A DNA stretch of 64,000 nucleotides from Sphaerotilus hippei (GTDB taxonomy: Bacteria; Pseudomonadota; Gammaproteobacteria; Burkholderiales; Burkholderiaceae_C). A program made the translations under genes and the position numbers. The DNA lies in the NCBI RefSeq assembly GCF_003201595.1, contig NZ_QJJS01000002.1, positions 212,416 through 276,415 on the forward strand, written 5' to 3'. The notes below the pieces were generated by a model. That model searched no databases and was not told where the DNA came from. It was given only the letters and a program-made list of their open reading frames with translations. This document shows, one piece after another, positions 54,996-64,000 of this stretch (within the stretch, counting starts at the first letter, position 1; each line of letters begins with the position of its first letter).

Positions 54996-55005
54996 GCCCG
55001 GCCCG

Positions 55006-55497
55006 ATGATGCTCGACGCCTGGTTGTGGCCGGACTGGTTCATCCTGCTGGTCCTGCTGGGCTCGATGGTGTGGGGCGTGATGCGTGGCCTGGTGTTCGA
55101 GCTGCTGTCGGTGGCCAGCTGGGTGCTGGCCTGGATCGCTGCCCAGTGGTGGGCGCTGCCGGTGGCGCAGCGCCTGTCGCTGGGGGCGGACGGGTCGGTG
55201 ATGCAGCGCTCGATGGGTTTCGTGCTGGTCTTCGTGCTGGCCCTGGTGCTGCTGCGCCTGCTGACGTGGCTGGTGTCGCAGCTGATCCATGCCACGCCGC
55301 TGGCCGGCCTGGATCGCCTGTTCGGCGCGGCCTTCGGGCTGGTGCGGGGGCTGCTGATCGTGCTGGCCGCGGTGATGGTGCTCGAGGCCACGCCGCTGGC
55401 CCGTGGCGAGGGCTGGAGTCGATCGGTCGCGGTGGGCTGGTCCAAGGGCCTGTTGTCCGTGGTGGGGCCGGTGTTCCGGCCGCGTGAATCATCCTGA
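55006..55497 (+). CDS. cvpA: CvpA-family membrane protein
   Basis: A 163-residue protein with four predicted membrane helices (WFILLVLLGSMVWGVMRGL onwards). In E. coli CvpA is needed for colicin V production and lies before purF. The same order is kept here, with purF 103 bases downstream. Confidence 0.93.
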   Translation: MMLDAWLWPDWFILLVLLGSMVWGVMRGLVFELLSVASWVLAWIAAQWWALPVAQRLSLGADGSVMQRSMGFVLVFVLALVLLRLLTWLVSQLIHATPLAGLDRLFGAAFGLVRGLLIVLAAVMVLEATPLARGEGWSRSVAVGWSKGLLSVVGPVFRPRESS

Positions 55498-55600
55498 GCC
55501 TGGATGGGGTGTGTGTCAGGCCCGTCCAGGTGCTGTCCGTTCTTGATGCAAATGCAGGTCCGTCGCGTGCGGCGGGAACCTGGAGTCTTGGAGTATTTCG

Positions 55601-57124
55601 ATGTGTGGCATCGTCGGTGTGATCTCGGCTACGCCGGTCAATCAGTTGATCTATGACGCCCTGCTGCTGCTGCAGCATCGTGGGCAGGATGCCGCAGGCA
55701 TCGTCACGGGCATGGGGACCAAGTTTTTCATGCACAAGGCCCGCGGCATGGTGCGTGACGTCTTCCGCACGCGCAACATGCGCTCCCTGCCGGGCAACAT
55801 CGGCCTGGGCCAGGTGCGTTACCCCACCGCGGGCAACGCCTACAGCGAGGAGGAGGCGCAGCCGTTCTACGTCAACGCCCCCTTCGGCCTGGTGCTGGTG
55901 CACAACGGCAACATCACCAACGCGCACGCGTTGAAGAAGGAGCTGTTCGGCATCGACCGTCGCCACCTCAACACCGAGAGCGACACCGAGGCGCTGATCA
56001 ACATCCTGGCCCACGAGCTCGAGCTGGCCGCGCGTGACCTGCCGCTGACGCCGGTGGAGGTGTTCAAGGCCGTCAGCGCCGTGCACCGCCGCGTCAAGGG
56101 CTCGTATGCCGTGGTGGCGCTGATCGCCGGCTACGGCCTGCTGGCCTTCCGCGATCCGCATGGCATCCGCCCGCTCTGCCTGGGCAAGGGGGAAGGCGCC
56201 AACGGGCCCGAGTGGATGGTGGCCAGCGAATCGGTGGCCCTCGAGGGCACGGGCCACCAGCTCGTGCGTGACATCGCTCCGGGCGAGGCGCTGTTCATCA
56301 CGATGGACGGCGAACTGCACAGCCAGCAGTGCGCCACCGCGCCGTCGCTGAACCCCTGCGTGTTCGAGTACGTCTACCTGGCCCGTCCCGACTCGGTCAT
56401 CGACGGCGTCTCGGTCTACCACGCCCGCCTGAACATGGGCGAGACGCTGGCCCAGCGGGTCATCAGCACGATGCCGCCGTCGGAGATCGACGTGGTCATC
56501 CCGATTCCCGAATCCAGCCGCCCGTCGGCGATGCAGCTGGCGCAGAAGCTGGGCAAGCCCTACCGCGAGGGCTTCGTCAAGAACCGCTACGTCGGGCGCA
56601 CCTTCATCATGCCGGGCCAGGCGGTGCGCAAGAAGAGCGTGCGCCAGAAGCTCAATGCCATCGGCATGGAGTTCAAGGGCCGCAACGTGCTGCTGGTCGA
56701 CGACTCCATCGTGCGCGGCACGACCTCCAAGGAGATCGTGCAGATGGCGCGCGAGGCCGGGGCCAACAAGGTCTACATGGCCTCGGCCGCGCCGCCGGTG
56801 CGTTATCCCAACGTCTACGGCATCGACATGCCGACCTCCAGCGAGCTGATCGCCCACGATCGCACGATCGAGGAGATCCGCCAGTACATCGGCTGCGATG
56901 CGCTGATCTACCAGGATGTCGACGCGATGAAGCGTGCGGTCAGCGCGCTCAACCCGGCGCTGGCCAGCCTCGAGGCGTCCTGCTTCGATGGCCGCTACAT
57001 CACCGGCGACGTGTCGGCGGCCGACTTCGAGGCCATGAAGACCCAGCGGGCCACGCAGCCGCAGGACGAGGAGGGCGCCGAGCACTCCCGCCTGGCCCTG
57101 CCCAACCCGACCTCCGCCCACTGA
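55601..57124 (+). CDS. purF: Amidophosphoribosyltransferase
   Basis: A 507-residue enzyme for the first committed step of purine synthesis. The catalytic cysteine is C2 of MCGIVGVIS, exposed after removal of Met1. The PRPP loop is VLLVDDSIVRGTTSKEI. There is no long propeptide, which fits the E. coli class. It ends 16 bases before metZ. The 100-base gap after cvpA may hold a PurR-type or other control site, which I could not identify. Confidence 0.97.
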   Translation: MCGIVGVISATPVNQLIYDALLLLQHRGQDAAGIVTGMGTKFFMHKARGMVRDVFRTRNMRSLPGNIGLGQVRYPTAGNAYSEEEAQPFYVNAPFGLVLVHNGNITNAHALKKELFGIDRRHLNTESDTEALINILAHELELAARDLPLTPVEVFKAVSAVHRRVKGSYAVVALIAGYGLLAFRDPHGIRPLCLGKGEGANGPEWMVASESVALEGTGHQLVRDIAPGEALFITMDGELHSQQCATAPSLNPCVFEYVYLARPDSVIDGVSVYHARLNMGETLAQRVISTMPPSEIDVVIPIPESSRPSAMQLAQKLGKPYREGFVKNRYVGRTFIMPGQAVRKKSVRQKLNAIGMEFKGRNVLLVDDSIVRGTTSKEIVQMAREAGANKVYMASAAPPVRYPNVYGIDMPTSSELIAHDRTIEEIRQYIGCDALIYQDVDAMKRAVSALNPALASLEASCFDGRYITGDVSAADFEAMKTQRATQPQDEEGAEHSRLALPNPTSAH

Positions 57125-57140
57125 AACCGGACCGCCCGCC

Positions 57141-58385
57141 ATGCGCAGCCGTGACCACACCGACCCCAAGCGTCTGCCGCTGGTGGACCTGCCCGACGAC
57201 GCCCGGCTGGACACCCTGGCCGTGCGCCAGGGCCTGCCCTCGACGCCCTGGGGCGAGAACTCCGAGGCCCTGTTCCTGACCAGCAGCTTCGTGCATCCGG
57301 ACGCGGCCACCGCCGCGGCCCGTTTCGCCCAGGAAGAGGAAGCCTTCGTCTACAGCCGCTTCACCAACCCGACGACGATGATGATGGAGCGCCGCCTGGC
57401 GGCGCTCGAGGGCACCGAGGCCTGCATCGCCACGTCCAGCGGCATGTCGGCGATCATGCTGCTGGTCATGGGCCTGCTGAAGGCGGGTGACCACGTGATC
57501 TGCTCGCGCAGCGTGTTCGGCTCGACCATCAAGCTGCTGCAGGGCGAGTTCGGCAAGTTCGGCGTGCAGACGACCTTCGTCTCGCAGACCGACGTCGCCG
57601 AATGGCGTGCGGCGCTGCAGCCCAACACGAAGCTGCTGTTCGCCGAGACGCCGAGCAATCCGCTGACCGAGGTCTGCGACATCCGCGCGCTGGCCGATGT
57701 CGCCCATGGCGCGGGTGCGCTGCTGGCGGTCGACAACTGCTTCTGCTCGCCGGCGCTGCAGCGCCCGGCCAGCCTGGGCGCCGACCTGATCATCCATTCG
57801 GGCACCAAGTACCTGGACGGGCAGGGCCGTGTCGTCGCCGGGGCGGTCTGCGGCCCGGCGGCGCTGATCGACGGGCCGTTCATGTCCGTCATGCGCTCGG
57901 CCGGCATGTGCCTGTCGCCCTTCAACGCCTGGGTGGTGCTCAAGGGGCTGGAGACGCTGTCGATCCGCATGGAGGCGCAAGGCGCGCGGGCGCTGCAGCT
58001 GGCCGGGTGGCTGGAGGCGCAGCCCCAGGTGGCCCGGGTCTACTACCCCGGCCTGCCGTCGCACCCGCAGCACGCGCTGGCCATGGCCCAGCAGGGGGGC
58101 AACGGCGGCGCCGTTGTCAGCTTCGTGGTGCGTGGCGACACGCCCGAGGCGGCACGTGCCAACGCCTTCGCGGTGATCGACGCGACCCGCATCTGCTCGA
58201 TCACGTCCAACCTGGGCGACACCAAGACCACCATCACCCACCCCTCGAGCACCTCGCACGGTCGCCTGACCGAAGCGCAGCGGCTGGCCGCGGGCATCAC
58301 GCAGGGCATGATCCGCGTGGCCGTCGGGCTCGAGCATGTGGACGACCTGAAGGCCGACCTCGCGCTCGGCCTCGCACTGATCTGA
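57141..58385 (+). CDS. metZ: O-succinylhomoserine sulfhydrylase
   Basis: A 414-residue PLP enzyme of the Cys/Met family making homocysteine directly from O-succinylhomoserine and sulfide. The PLP lysine lies in [42 protein letters not shown] and the C-terminal [12 protein letters not shown] are family features. Direct use of sulfide links it to the cys operon at 4-13 kb. Confidence 0.93.
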   Translation: MRSRDHTDPKRLPLVDLPDDARLDTLAVRQGLPSTPWGENSEALFLTSSFVHPDAATAAARFAQEEEAFVYSRFTNPTTMMMERRLAALEGTEACIATSSGMSAIMLLVMGLLKAGDHVICSRSVFGSTIKLLQGEFGKFGVQTTFVSQTDVAEWRAALQPNTKLLFAETPSNPLTEVCDIRALADVAHGAGALLAVDNCFCSPALQRPASLGADLIIHSGTKYLDGQGRVVAGAVCGPAALIDGPFMSVMRSAGMCLSPFNAWVVLKGLETLSIRMEAQGARALQLAGWLEAQPQVARVYYPGLPSHPQHALAMAQQGGNGGAVVSFVVRGDTPEAARANAFAVIDATRICSITSNLGDTKTTITHPSSTSHGRLTEAQRLAAGITQGMIRVAVGLEHVDDLKADLALGLALI

Positions 58386-58396
58386 ATCGACCTGCC

Positions 58397-59791
58397 ATGA
58401 GCCAAGTCCGCACCCGTTTCGCCCCGTCGCCGACCGGATTCATCCATCTGGGCAACATCCGCTCGGCGCTGTATCCCTGGGCCTACGCCCGTGCCACCGG
58501 CGGCACCTTCGTGCTGCGCATCGAGGACACCGATGTCGAGCGCTCGTCGCAGGAGGCGGTCGACGTCATCCTCGAGAGCATGCAGTGGCTGGGCCTGGAC
58601 CACGACGAGGGTCCGTTCTACCAGATGCAGCGCATGGACCGCTACAAGGAGGTCCTGGCCCGCATGGTCGAGCAGGGCCTGGTCTACCGCTGCTACATGA
58701 GCATGGCCGAGCTCGACGCGCTGCGCGAGCGCCAGATGGCCAGCAAGGAAAAGCCGCGCTACGACGGCACCTGGCGCCCCGAGCCGGGCAAGGTGCTGCC
58801 GCCGGTGCCCGAAGGCGTGGCGCCGGTGCTGCGCTTCCGCACGCCGCAAGGCGGCTCCGTGGTCTGGGACGACAAGGTCAAGGGCCGCATCGAGATCAGC
58901 AACGACGAGCTCGATGACCTGGTCATCGCCCGCCCGGACGGCACGCCGACCTACAACTTCTGCGTCGTCGTCGACGACATCGACATGAAGATCACGCACG
59001 TGATCCGTGGCGATGACCACGTCAACAACACGCCGCGCCAGATCCACATCTTCCGTGCGCTGGGCGAGGAGCCGCCGGTCTACGCCCACCTGCCCACCGT
59101 GCTCAACGAGCAGGGCGAGAAGATGAGCAAGCGCCACGGCGCCAAGGCGGTGACGCAGTACCGTGACGAAGGTTATCCGGCCGACGCGGTGGTGAACTAC
59201 CTCGCGCGCCTGGGCTGGAGCCATGGCGACGACGAGATCTTCAGCCGCCAGCAGCTCATCGAGTGGTTCAACCTCGATCACCTGGGGCGCAGCGCCGGCC
59301 AGTTCGACGAGGCCAAGCTGCGCTGGGTGAGCGCCCAGCACATGAAGCTGTGCGACAACACCGTGCTGGCCAGCCTGGTGGCCGGGCAGTTCGCCCGGCG
59401 CGGCCTGAGCGTGCCGGCCGACGACCGGCTGGTGGCCTTGTGCGCGCTGTTCAAGGACCGCTGCAGCACGACGGTCGAGCTGGCCGACTGGCTGTCGGTC
59501 TATTTCGTCGACGTGCAGCCGGCCGAAGCCGACCTGGCCACGCACCTCAACGACGTCTCCCGCCCGGCCCTGGTGGCGCTGCGTGACCGGCTGGCCCGTC
59601 TGCCCGCCTGGGATGCCGCGTCGATCAACCAGGCCATCAAGGAGACCGTGGGCGAGTGCAAGGTCAAGATGCCCCAACTGGCGATCCCGCTGCGGGTGCT
59701 GGTGTTCGGCCGCACCCAGACGCCGTCGGTCGATGCAGTGCTCGCGCTGCTCGATAAAAATATCGTGCTCAAACGCTTGCAATGCGTTTGA
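58397..59791 (+). CDS. gltX: Glutamyl-tRNA synthetase
   Basis: A 464-residue class I synthetase. The HIGH-type motif is in [17 protein letters not shown], and KMSKR is in [13 protein letters not shown]. The ATG at 58397 lies 11 bases after metZ. The tRNA array directly downstream includes three copies of its substrate tRNA-Glu. The array promoter lies at its 3' end. Confidence 0.97.
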   Translation: MSQVRTRFAPSPTGFIHLGNIRSALYPWAYARATGGTFVLRIEDTDVERSSQEAVDVILESMQWLGLDHDEGPFYQMQRMDRYKEVLARMVEQGLVYRCYMSMAELDALRERQMASKEKPRYDGTWRPEPGKVLPPVPEGVAPVLRFRTPQGGSVVWDDKVKGRIEISNDELDDLVIARPDGTPTYNFCVVVDDIDMKITHVIRGDDHVNNTPRQIHIFRALGEEPPVYAHLPTVLNEQGEKMSKRHGAKAVTQYRDEGYPADAVVNYLARLGWSHGDDEIFSRQQLIEWFNLDHLGRSAGQFDEAKLRWVSAQHMKLCDNTVLASLVAGQFARRGLSVPADDRLVALCALFKDRCSTTVELADWLSVYFVDVQPAEADLATHLNDVSRPALVALRDRLARLPAWDAASINQAIKETVGECKVKMPQLAIPLRVLVFGRTQTPSVDAVLALLDKNIVLKRLQCV

Positions 59792-59805
59792 ATCTCCCAC
59801 ATAAT
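59777..59805 (+). promoter_or_regulatory. Promoter of the tRNA array
   Basis: TTGCAA (-35, 59777-59782) and CATAAT (-10, 59800-59805) with a 17-base spacer, overlapping the end of gltX. Predicted transcript start near 59812, about 40 bases before the first tRNA. Confidence 0.65.
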
Positions 59806-59852
59806 TGCATTCTCGCTTGAACACGAGACGCCAGCGAAGACAGTCAAATGTC

Positions 59853-59928
<76 letters not shown>

Positions 59929-59954
59929 TCAAGGCGTCTGGTGTTCCTGAGATT

Positions 59955-60030
59955 GACTCCTTCGTCTAGAGGCCTAGGACACGACCCTTTCACGGTCGTT
60001 ACAGGGGTTCGAATCCCCTAGGAGTCGCCA
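59955..60030 (+). tRNA. tRNA-Glu(TTC), copy 1
   Basis: 76 bases with acceptor GACTCCT/AGGAGTC, loop CTTTCAC with anticodon TTC, and encoded CCA. Identical to copies 2 and 3. Confidence 0.96.
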
Positions 60031-60034
60031 CTGC

Positions 60035-60111
60035 GGAGTGGTAGTTCAGTTGGTTAGAATACCGGCCTGTCACGCCGGGGGTCGCGGGTTCGAGTCCCGT
60101 CCACTCCGCCA
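60035..60111 (+). tRNA. tRNA-Asp(GTC), copy 1
   Basis: 77 bases with acceptor GGAGTGG/CCACTCC, anticodon GTC in CTGTCAC, and encoded CCA. Only four bases (CTGC) separate it from the preceding tRNA-Glu. Confidence 0.96.
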
Positions 60112-60117
60112 AAATTT

Positions 60118-60193
<76 letters not shown>

Positions 60194-60213
60194 AGTTTCC
60201 AGTCTTACCTGAT

Positions 60214-60289
60214 GACTCCTTCGTCTAGAGGCCTAGGACACGACCCTTTCACGGTCGTTACAGGGGTTCGAATCCCCTAGGAGTCGCCA
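60214..60289 (+). tRNA. tRNA-Glu(TTC), copy 2
   Basis: Identical to copy 1. The spacer from the preceding tRNA-Ala differs from that in the first unit. Confidence 0.96.
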
Positions 60290-60293
60290 CTGC

Positions 60294-60370
60294 GGAGTGG
60301 TAGTTCAGTTGGTTAGAATACCGGCCTGTCACGCCGGGGGTCGCGGGTTCGAGTCCCGTCCACTCCGCCA
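60294..60370 (+). tRNA. tRNA-Asp(GTC), copy 2
   Basis: Identical to copy 1, with the same four-base CTGC spacer from tRNA-Glu. Confidence 0.96.
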
Positions 60371-60391
60371 AGCATTTGTTTTCGATCTGTT

Positions 60392-60467
60392 GACTCCTTC
60401 GTCTAGAGGCCTAGGACACGACCCTTTCACGGTCGTTACAGGGGTTCGAATCCCCTAGGAGTCGCCA
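60392..60467 (+). tRNA. tRNA-Glu(TTC), copy 3
   Basis: Identical to copies 1 and 2. The third unit has no tRNA-Ala before it. Confidence 0.96.
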
Positions 60468-60492
60468 ACCCATCGCAGTTGGCACCTACCCG

Positions 60493-60569
60493 GGAGTGGT
60501 AGTTCAGTTGGTTAGAATACCGGCCTGTCACGCCGGGGGTCGCGGGTTCGAGTCCCGTCCACTCCGCCA
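60493..60569 (+). tRNA. tRNA-Asp(GTC), copy 3
   Basis: Identical to the other copies, but the spacer from tRNA-Glu is 25 bases instead of four. It is the last tRNA of the array. Confidence 0.96.
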
Positions 60570-60578
60570 GTCTTCAAG

Positions 60579-60610
60579 ATGCCCGTCCGCTCACGCTGAC
60601 GGGCATTTTT
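60579..60610 (+). terminator. Terminator of the tRNA array
   Basis: A 9-bp stem (ATGCCCGTC/GACGGGCAT) with a 10-base loop is followed by TTTTTGTTT, ten bases after the last tRNA. Confidence 0.9.
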
Positions 60611-60729
60611 GTTTCCGGCTCCGGCATTCCCGTGTCGAACGCCCTGCTGAAACCCCTCAGCTGCAGGGGGGATCCGCACTCTGCACGCTCCGGGGCCGTT
60701 TGAGTGGCGGCCATCGCCGCGCGGTTCCC

Positions 60730-60735
60730 TACAAT
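60730..60735 (+). promoter_or_regulatory. Putative -10 of the phosphomannomutase operon
   Basis: TACAAT between the tRNA terminator and the ATG at 60803 would give a leader of about 60 bases. No strong -35 is visible. Confidence 0.4.
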
Positions 60736-60802
60736 GCCGCCGATTCGCGATTTCCTTCTTGTTGACCTGCTCAACGCATTCCAGTCTCAGGGTGACACAC
60801 AC

Positions 60803-62194
60803 ATGCAACTCGTTGCTTCGGCCTTCAAGGCTTATGACATTCGCGGCATCGTCGGTCAGGCGCTCGACGAACAGTTCGCCGAACATCTGGGCCGTGCCTT
60901 CGGCAGCGAGGCGATCGCCGCCGGTGAAAAGGCCGTGGCCGTCGGCCGTGATGGCCGCGTGTCCGGCCCGTCGCTGGCTGCCGCGCTGATCCGGGGCCTG
61001 GCCTCGACCGGCCTGGACGTGGTCGACATCGGTGCGGTGACCACCCCGATGCTCTACTACGTGGCCGCCACGCGGGGCGACAAGGGCTGCCGCAGCGGCA
61101 TCCAGGTCACCGGCAGCCACAACCCGAAGGACTACAACGGCTTCAAGATGGTGCTGGCCGGCGTGGCGATCCACGGCGAGGCGATCCAGCGCCTGCGCCA
61201 GCGCATGGAGGCCGAGGACTACATCCAGAAGCCGGGCGGCCGGGTCGCCTCGATGGACATCCTGGCCGAGTACACCCATCGCATCACCAGCGACTGCAAG
61301 CTGGCGCGCCCGATGAAGATCGTGGTGGACTCCGGCAACGGCATTCCGGGCGCCTCGGGTCCGGGCATCCTGAAGGCGCTGGGCTGCGAGGTGATCGACC
61401 TCTACAGCCGCGTCGACGGCGATTTCCCCAACCACCATCCGGATCCGTCCAAGCTGGAGAACCTGGCCGACCTGATCAAGGTGGTGCACGCGACCGAGGC
61501 CGAGCTGGGCCTGGCCTTCGACGGCGACGGCGACCGGCTCGGCCTGGTCACCAAGGACGGCGAGATCATCTTCCCGGACCGCCAGATGCTGCTGTTCGCG
61601 CGTGACATCCTCAGCCGCCACCCCGGCGGCACCATCATCTTCGACGTCAAGTGCTCGCAGCGCCTGTCCGCGGGCATCCGCGAGGCCGGTGGCGTGCCGC
61701 TGATGTGGAAGACCGGCCACTCGCTGGTCAAGGCCAAGCTCAAGGAGACCGGTGCGCCGATCGCCGGCGAGATGAGCGGTCACATCTTCTTCGGCGAGCG
61801 CTGGTACGGCTTCGACGACGCGATGTACACCGCCGCCCGCCTGCTGGAGATCCTGTCGCGCTTCGACGACCCGAGCGCCGTGCTCAAGGCCCTGCCGACC
61901 AGCTACAGCACGCCCGAGCTGAACGTGCCGGTGCCCGCAGGCAACCAGCACGAGATCGTCGAGCAGCTGATCGCGCGCGCCAGCTTCCCGGGCGCCACGA
62001 TCGGCACGATCGACGGGCTGCGCGGCGACTATCCGGACGGCTTCGGCCTGATCCGCGCCTCCAACACCACGCCGGTGCTGGTGCTGCGCTTCGAGGGCCA
62101 CACGCCCGAGGCCCTGGAGCGCATCGAGCATGACTTCATGGCGGCGCTGCGCGACGTGATGCCCGAGGCGGCGGTGCAGGCGGCGGCGCACTGA
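60803..62194 (+). CDS. Phosphomannomutase/phosphoglucomutase
   Basis: A 463-residue alpha-D-phosphohexomutase of the AlgC/ManB type, interconverting hexose 1- and 6-phosphates for LPS or polysaccharide precursors. FKAYDIRGIVG starts the fold. The phosphoserine is in TGSHNPKDYNGFK, the Mg site is DGDGDRLG, and the sugar loop is GEMSGHIFF. ATG 60803 is preferred because the family starts just before FKAYDIRG. waaC follows after one base. Confidence 0.94.
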   Translation: MQLVASAFKAYDIRGIVGQALDEQFAEHLGRAFGSEAIAAGEKAVAVGRDGRVSGPSLAAALIRGLASTGLDVVDIGAVTTPMLYYVAATRGDKGCRSGIQVTGSHNPKDYNGFKMVLAGVAIHGEAIQRLRQRMEAEDYIQKPGGRVASMDILAEYTHRITSDCKLARPMKIVVDSGNGIPGASGPGILKALGCEVIDLYSRVDGDFPNHHPDPSKLENLADLIKVVHATEAELGLAFDGDGDRLGLVTKDGEIIFPDRQMLLFARDILSRHPGGTIIFDVKCSQRLSAGIREAGGVPLMWKTGHSLVKAKLKETGAPIAGEMSGHIFFGERWYGFDDAMYTAARLLEILSRFDDPSAVLKALPTSYSTPELNVPVPAGNQHEIVEQLIARASFPGATIGTIDGLRGDYPDGFGLIRASNTTPVLVLRFEGHTPEALERIEHDFMAALRDVMPEAAVQAAAH

Positions 62195-62195
62195 C

Positions 62196-63242
62196 TTGCG
62201 CATCCTCATCGTCAAGCTGTCGTCGCTGGGCGACGTGATCCATGCGCTGCCCGTGGTGCACGACCTGCTGAAGGTGCACCCGGGCGCGCAGATCGACTGG
62301 GTCGTCGAGCCCGGCTTCGCGCCGCTGGTGCGCCGGGTCGCCGGCATCGGGCGGGTGCTCGAGTGTGCGCAGCGGCGCTGGCGGCGCAGCTGGTGGCGGC
62401 TGTCGGTGCGGCGCGAGCAGCGGGCCTTCCGCCAGCTGCTGCAGCAGGAGGCCTACGACGCCGTGCTCGACCTGCAGGGACTGACCAAGTCCGCGGTGGT
62501 GGCCTGGCGGGCCCGGCTCAGTGCGACCGGCCATCGTTTTGCGCTGGCCCATCCGACCGACGGCTCCGGCTGGGAGGCGCCCACCCGCTGGGTCGCCGAC
62601 CGGCCGATCGCGATGGAGCGCCACATCCACGTGGTCGACCGCTCGCGTGCGCTGTGTGCCCGCGCGCTCGGCTACCCGGTCGAGGAGCCGCCCGACTTCG
62701 GCCTGCAGGGCGCCCGTGTGGCGGGTGAGGCGGCCCGCACCGTCGTGCTGGTGCATGGCACCTCGCGCGATGACAAGCTCTGGCCCGAGCCGCTGTGGGT
62801 GGCGCTGGGCCAGCGCCTGGTCCAGGCCGGCTGGCGCATCGCGCTGCCGCAGGGCAGCGAGGAGGAGGGCGCCCGCGCGCGGCGCCTGGCCGAGGGCATC
62901 CGGCTCGCCTGTGCGCGGCCCGAGGCCCCCGGCATCGATCCTTGCGAGCTCTGGCCACGCATGGACCTGAACGCGCTGGCCGAGCGCATGGGCCGGGCCG
63001 GTGGCTGCGTCGGCGTGGACAGCGGGCTGTCCCACCTCGCGGTCGCGCTCGACCTGATCCACGTGCAGATCTACAACTTCCCGACCGCCTGGCGCACCGG
63101 TCCGCAGCCCTCGCATGGCCATGTGCATCAGGTATCGGTGGGGGGCGAAGGGGCGCCCACGCTCGACGAGGTCTGGGCGGCCTGGACCCAGGCCTGCGAG
63201 CGCCGGGGCGCCGCGCGTGCCGGTGCCGGCGTGCCGGCATGA
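62196..63242 (+). CDS. waaC: Lipopolysaccharide heptosyltransferase I
   Basis: A 348-residue GT9-family enzyme adding the first heptose to Kdo2-lipid A at the inner membrane. RILIVKLSSLGDVIHALPVV is the family start, and DLQGLTKSAVVA, HGTSRDDKLWP and GVDSGLSHLAVAL are conserved. The start is TTG at 62196, one base after the mutase stop; no ATG fits. It overlaps waaA as ATGA. Confidence 0.95.
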   Translation: MRILIVKLSSLGDVIHALPVVHDLLKVHPGAQIDWVVEPGFAPLVRRVAGIGRVLECAQRRWRRSWWRLSVRREQRAFRQLLQQEAYDAVLDLQGLTKSAVVAWRARLSATGHRFALAHPTDGSGWEAPTRWVADRPIAMERHIHVVDRSRALCARALGYPVEEPPDFGLQGARVAGEAARTVVLVHGTSRDDKLWPEPLWVALGQRLVQAGWRIALPQGSEEEGARARRLAEGIRLACARPEAPGIDPCELWPRMDLNALAERMGRAGGCVGVDSGLSHLAVALDLIHVQIYNFPTAWRTGPQPSHGHVHQVSVGGEGAPTLDEVWAAWTQACERRGAARAGAGVPA

Positions 63243-64000
63243 GCACCCGCGCCGTGCACGAGGGCGCCTGGGCGCTGCGGGCCTATGGCCTGCTGATGCG
63301 CCTGCTGCTGCCGCTGCTGCTGCTGCGGCTGCTGTGGCGGGCCCGCCGCGAGCCGCTGTATGGCCGGGCGCTGATGGAGCGGCTCGGGGCCGGCGCGGCC
63401 TCGACGCCGGGCGCGCTGTGGCTGCATGCGGTCTCGCTGGGCGAGACCCGCGCGGCCGAACCGCTGATCGCCGCGCTGCGCCAGGCCCGTCCGGGCCTGC
63501 GCCTGCTGCTGACCCACGGCACCGCCACCGGTCGCGAGACCGGTGCGGCGCTGCTGCAGCCCGGTGACGTGCAGCGCTGGCTGCCGCTGGACACGCCCGG
63601 GGCGACGCGCCGTTTCCTGGCGCGCCACCGGCCGGCGGTCGGTGTGCTGATGGAGACCGAGATCTGGCCGGCGCTGCAGGCCGCGGCCGCTGCCGCCGGC
63701 GTGCCGATGGTGCTGGCCAATGCACGCCTGTCCGAGCGCAGCCTGCGCCGGGGCCAGCGCCTGCATGCGCTGATGCGCCCCGCGGCGCGGCGGCTGAGCC
63801 TGGCGCTGGCCCAGACCGACGGCGATGCCTGCCGGCTCGAGGCCGCCGGCGTGCCGCGTGTCGAGGTCTGCGGCAACCTGAAGTTCGACCTGCGTCCCGA
63901 CGAGGCGCTGTGCGCCCGGGGCCGGGCCTGGCGGGCGGCCTGGGACGAGCACCAGGCCGGGCCGGTGGTGCTGGCCGCCGTGTGGCGCGAGGGCGAGGAC
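63239..64000 (+). CDS. waaA: Kdo transferase WaaA, cut by the right edge
   Basis: The first 254 codons of 3-deoxy-D-manno-octulosonic acid transferase, which adds Kdo to lipid IVA. An N-terminal membrane anchor (LLMRLLLPLLLLRLLW) is followed by LWLHAVSLGETRAAEPLI, LLTHGTATGRETG and METEIWPAL, with the catalytic glutamate in the last motif or the earlier GET. The frame is open to the last base. About 170 residues are expected beyond the edge. Confidence 0.94.
   Translation, partial: MSTRAVHEGAWALRAYGLLMRLLLPLLLLRLLWRARREPLYGRALMERLGAGAASTPGALWLHAVSLGETRAAEPLIAALRQARPGLRLLLTHGTATGRETGAALLQPGDVQRWLPLDTPGATRRFLARHRPAVGVLMETEIWPALQAAAAAAGVPMVLANARLSERSLRRGQRLHALMRPAARRLSLALAQTDGDACRLEAAGVPRVEVCGNLKFDLRPDEALCARGRAWRAAWDEHQAGPVVLAAVWREGED

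Overview
The window is about 68% GC, and nearly every base is in a recognisable bacterial housekeeping gene. Gene content and order point to a betaproteobacterium of the order Burkholderiales, plausibly the Leptothrix/Sphaerotilus/Rubrivivax group. The main clues are the runs lysR-leuCDB-asd-fimV-truA-trpFBA-accD-folC-SPOR-cvpA-purF-metZ and accA-tilS-lysC-tRNA-Ser, a ccoNOQP cbb3 oxidase cluster, and a cysI-DUF934-cysHDN-cobA sulfur cluster. The genus is an inference.

Layout. (1) 1-1680: a less orderly, accessory-looking edge with an unrecognised minus-strand gene running off the left end, about 700 bases with no recognised gene, and a decayed thioredoxin-family fragment, ending at a tRNA-Asn. 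(2) 1831-4263: a TonB-dependent receptor under a TPP riboswitch, which predicts uptake of thiamine or a precursor. (3) 4319-12757, minus strand: assimilatory sulfate reduction by the APS route (TSUP permease, CysI, DUF934, CysH, CysD, CysN), siroheme synthesis (CobA), then a 7Fe ferredoxin and a ferredoxin-NADP reductase that may replace the missing CysJ. (4) 12945-25620: a patatin-like lipoprotein, a DUF192 protein, and a microaerobic respiration block (ccoI, ccoS, ccoN, ccoO, ccoQ, ccoP, ccoG, a short FixH-like protein and a two-helix membrane protein), then fnr and hemN. FNR-type boxes lie before ccoI, ccoN and hemN. (5) 25765-30554: icd, an ArsR regulator with a cysteine-rich tail, a cold-shock protein, clpS and clpA. 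(6) 30623-33309, minus strand: a coupled ppiA-ppiB-lpxH-mtfA operon. (7) 33578-39593: cysS, a DNA glycosylase, accA, tilS, lysC and tRNA-Ser. (8) 39752-59791: leucine, aspartate-family, tryptophan, fatty-acid, folate, purine and methionine genes with fimV, truA and gltX, many overlapping as ATGA. (9) 59853-60569: eight tRNA genes in the order Ala-Glu-Asp-Ala-Glu-Asp-Glu-Asp. (10) 60803-64000: phosphomannomutase/phosphoglucomutase, waaC and the start of waaA, for the sugar supply and inner core of lipopolysaccharide.

I saw no insertion sequence, CRISPR array, rRNA gene or phage gene. The most informative observations are the TPP-riboswitch-controlled outer-membrane receptor, the ferredoxin-based reading of sulfite reduction, the FNR circuit, and the amplified tRNA array. 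The most unusual region is the left edge. Promoter and operator calls were made by eye and are predictions.
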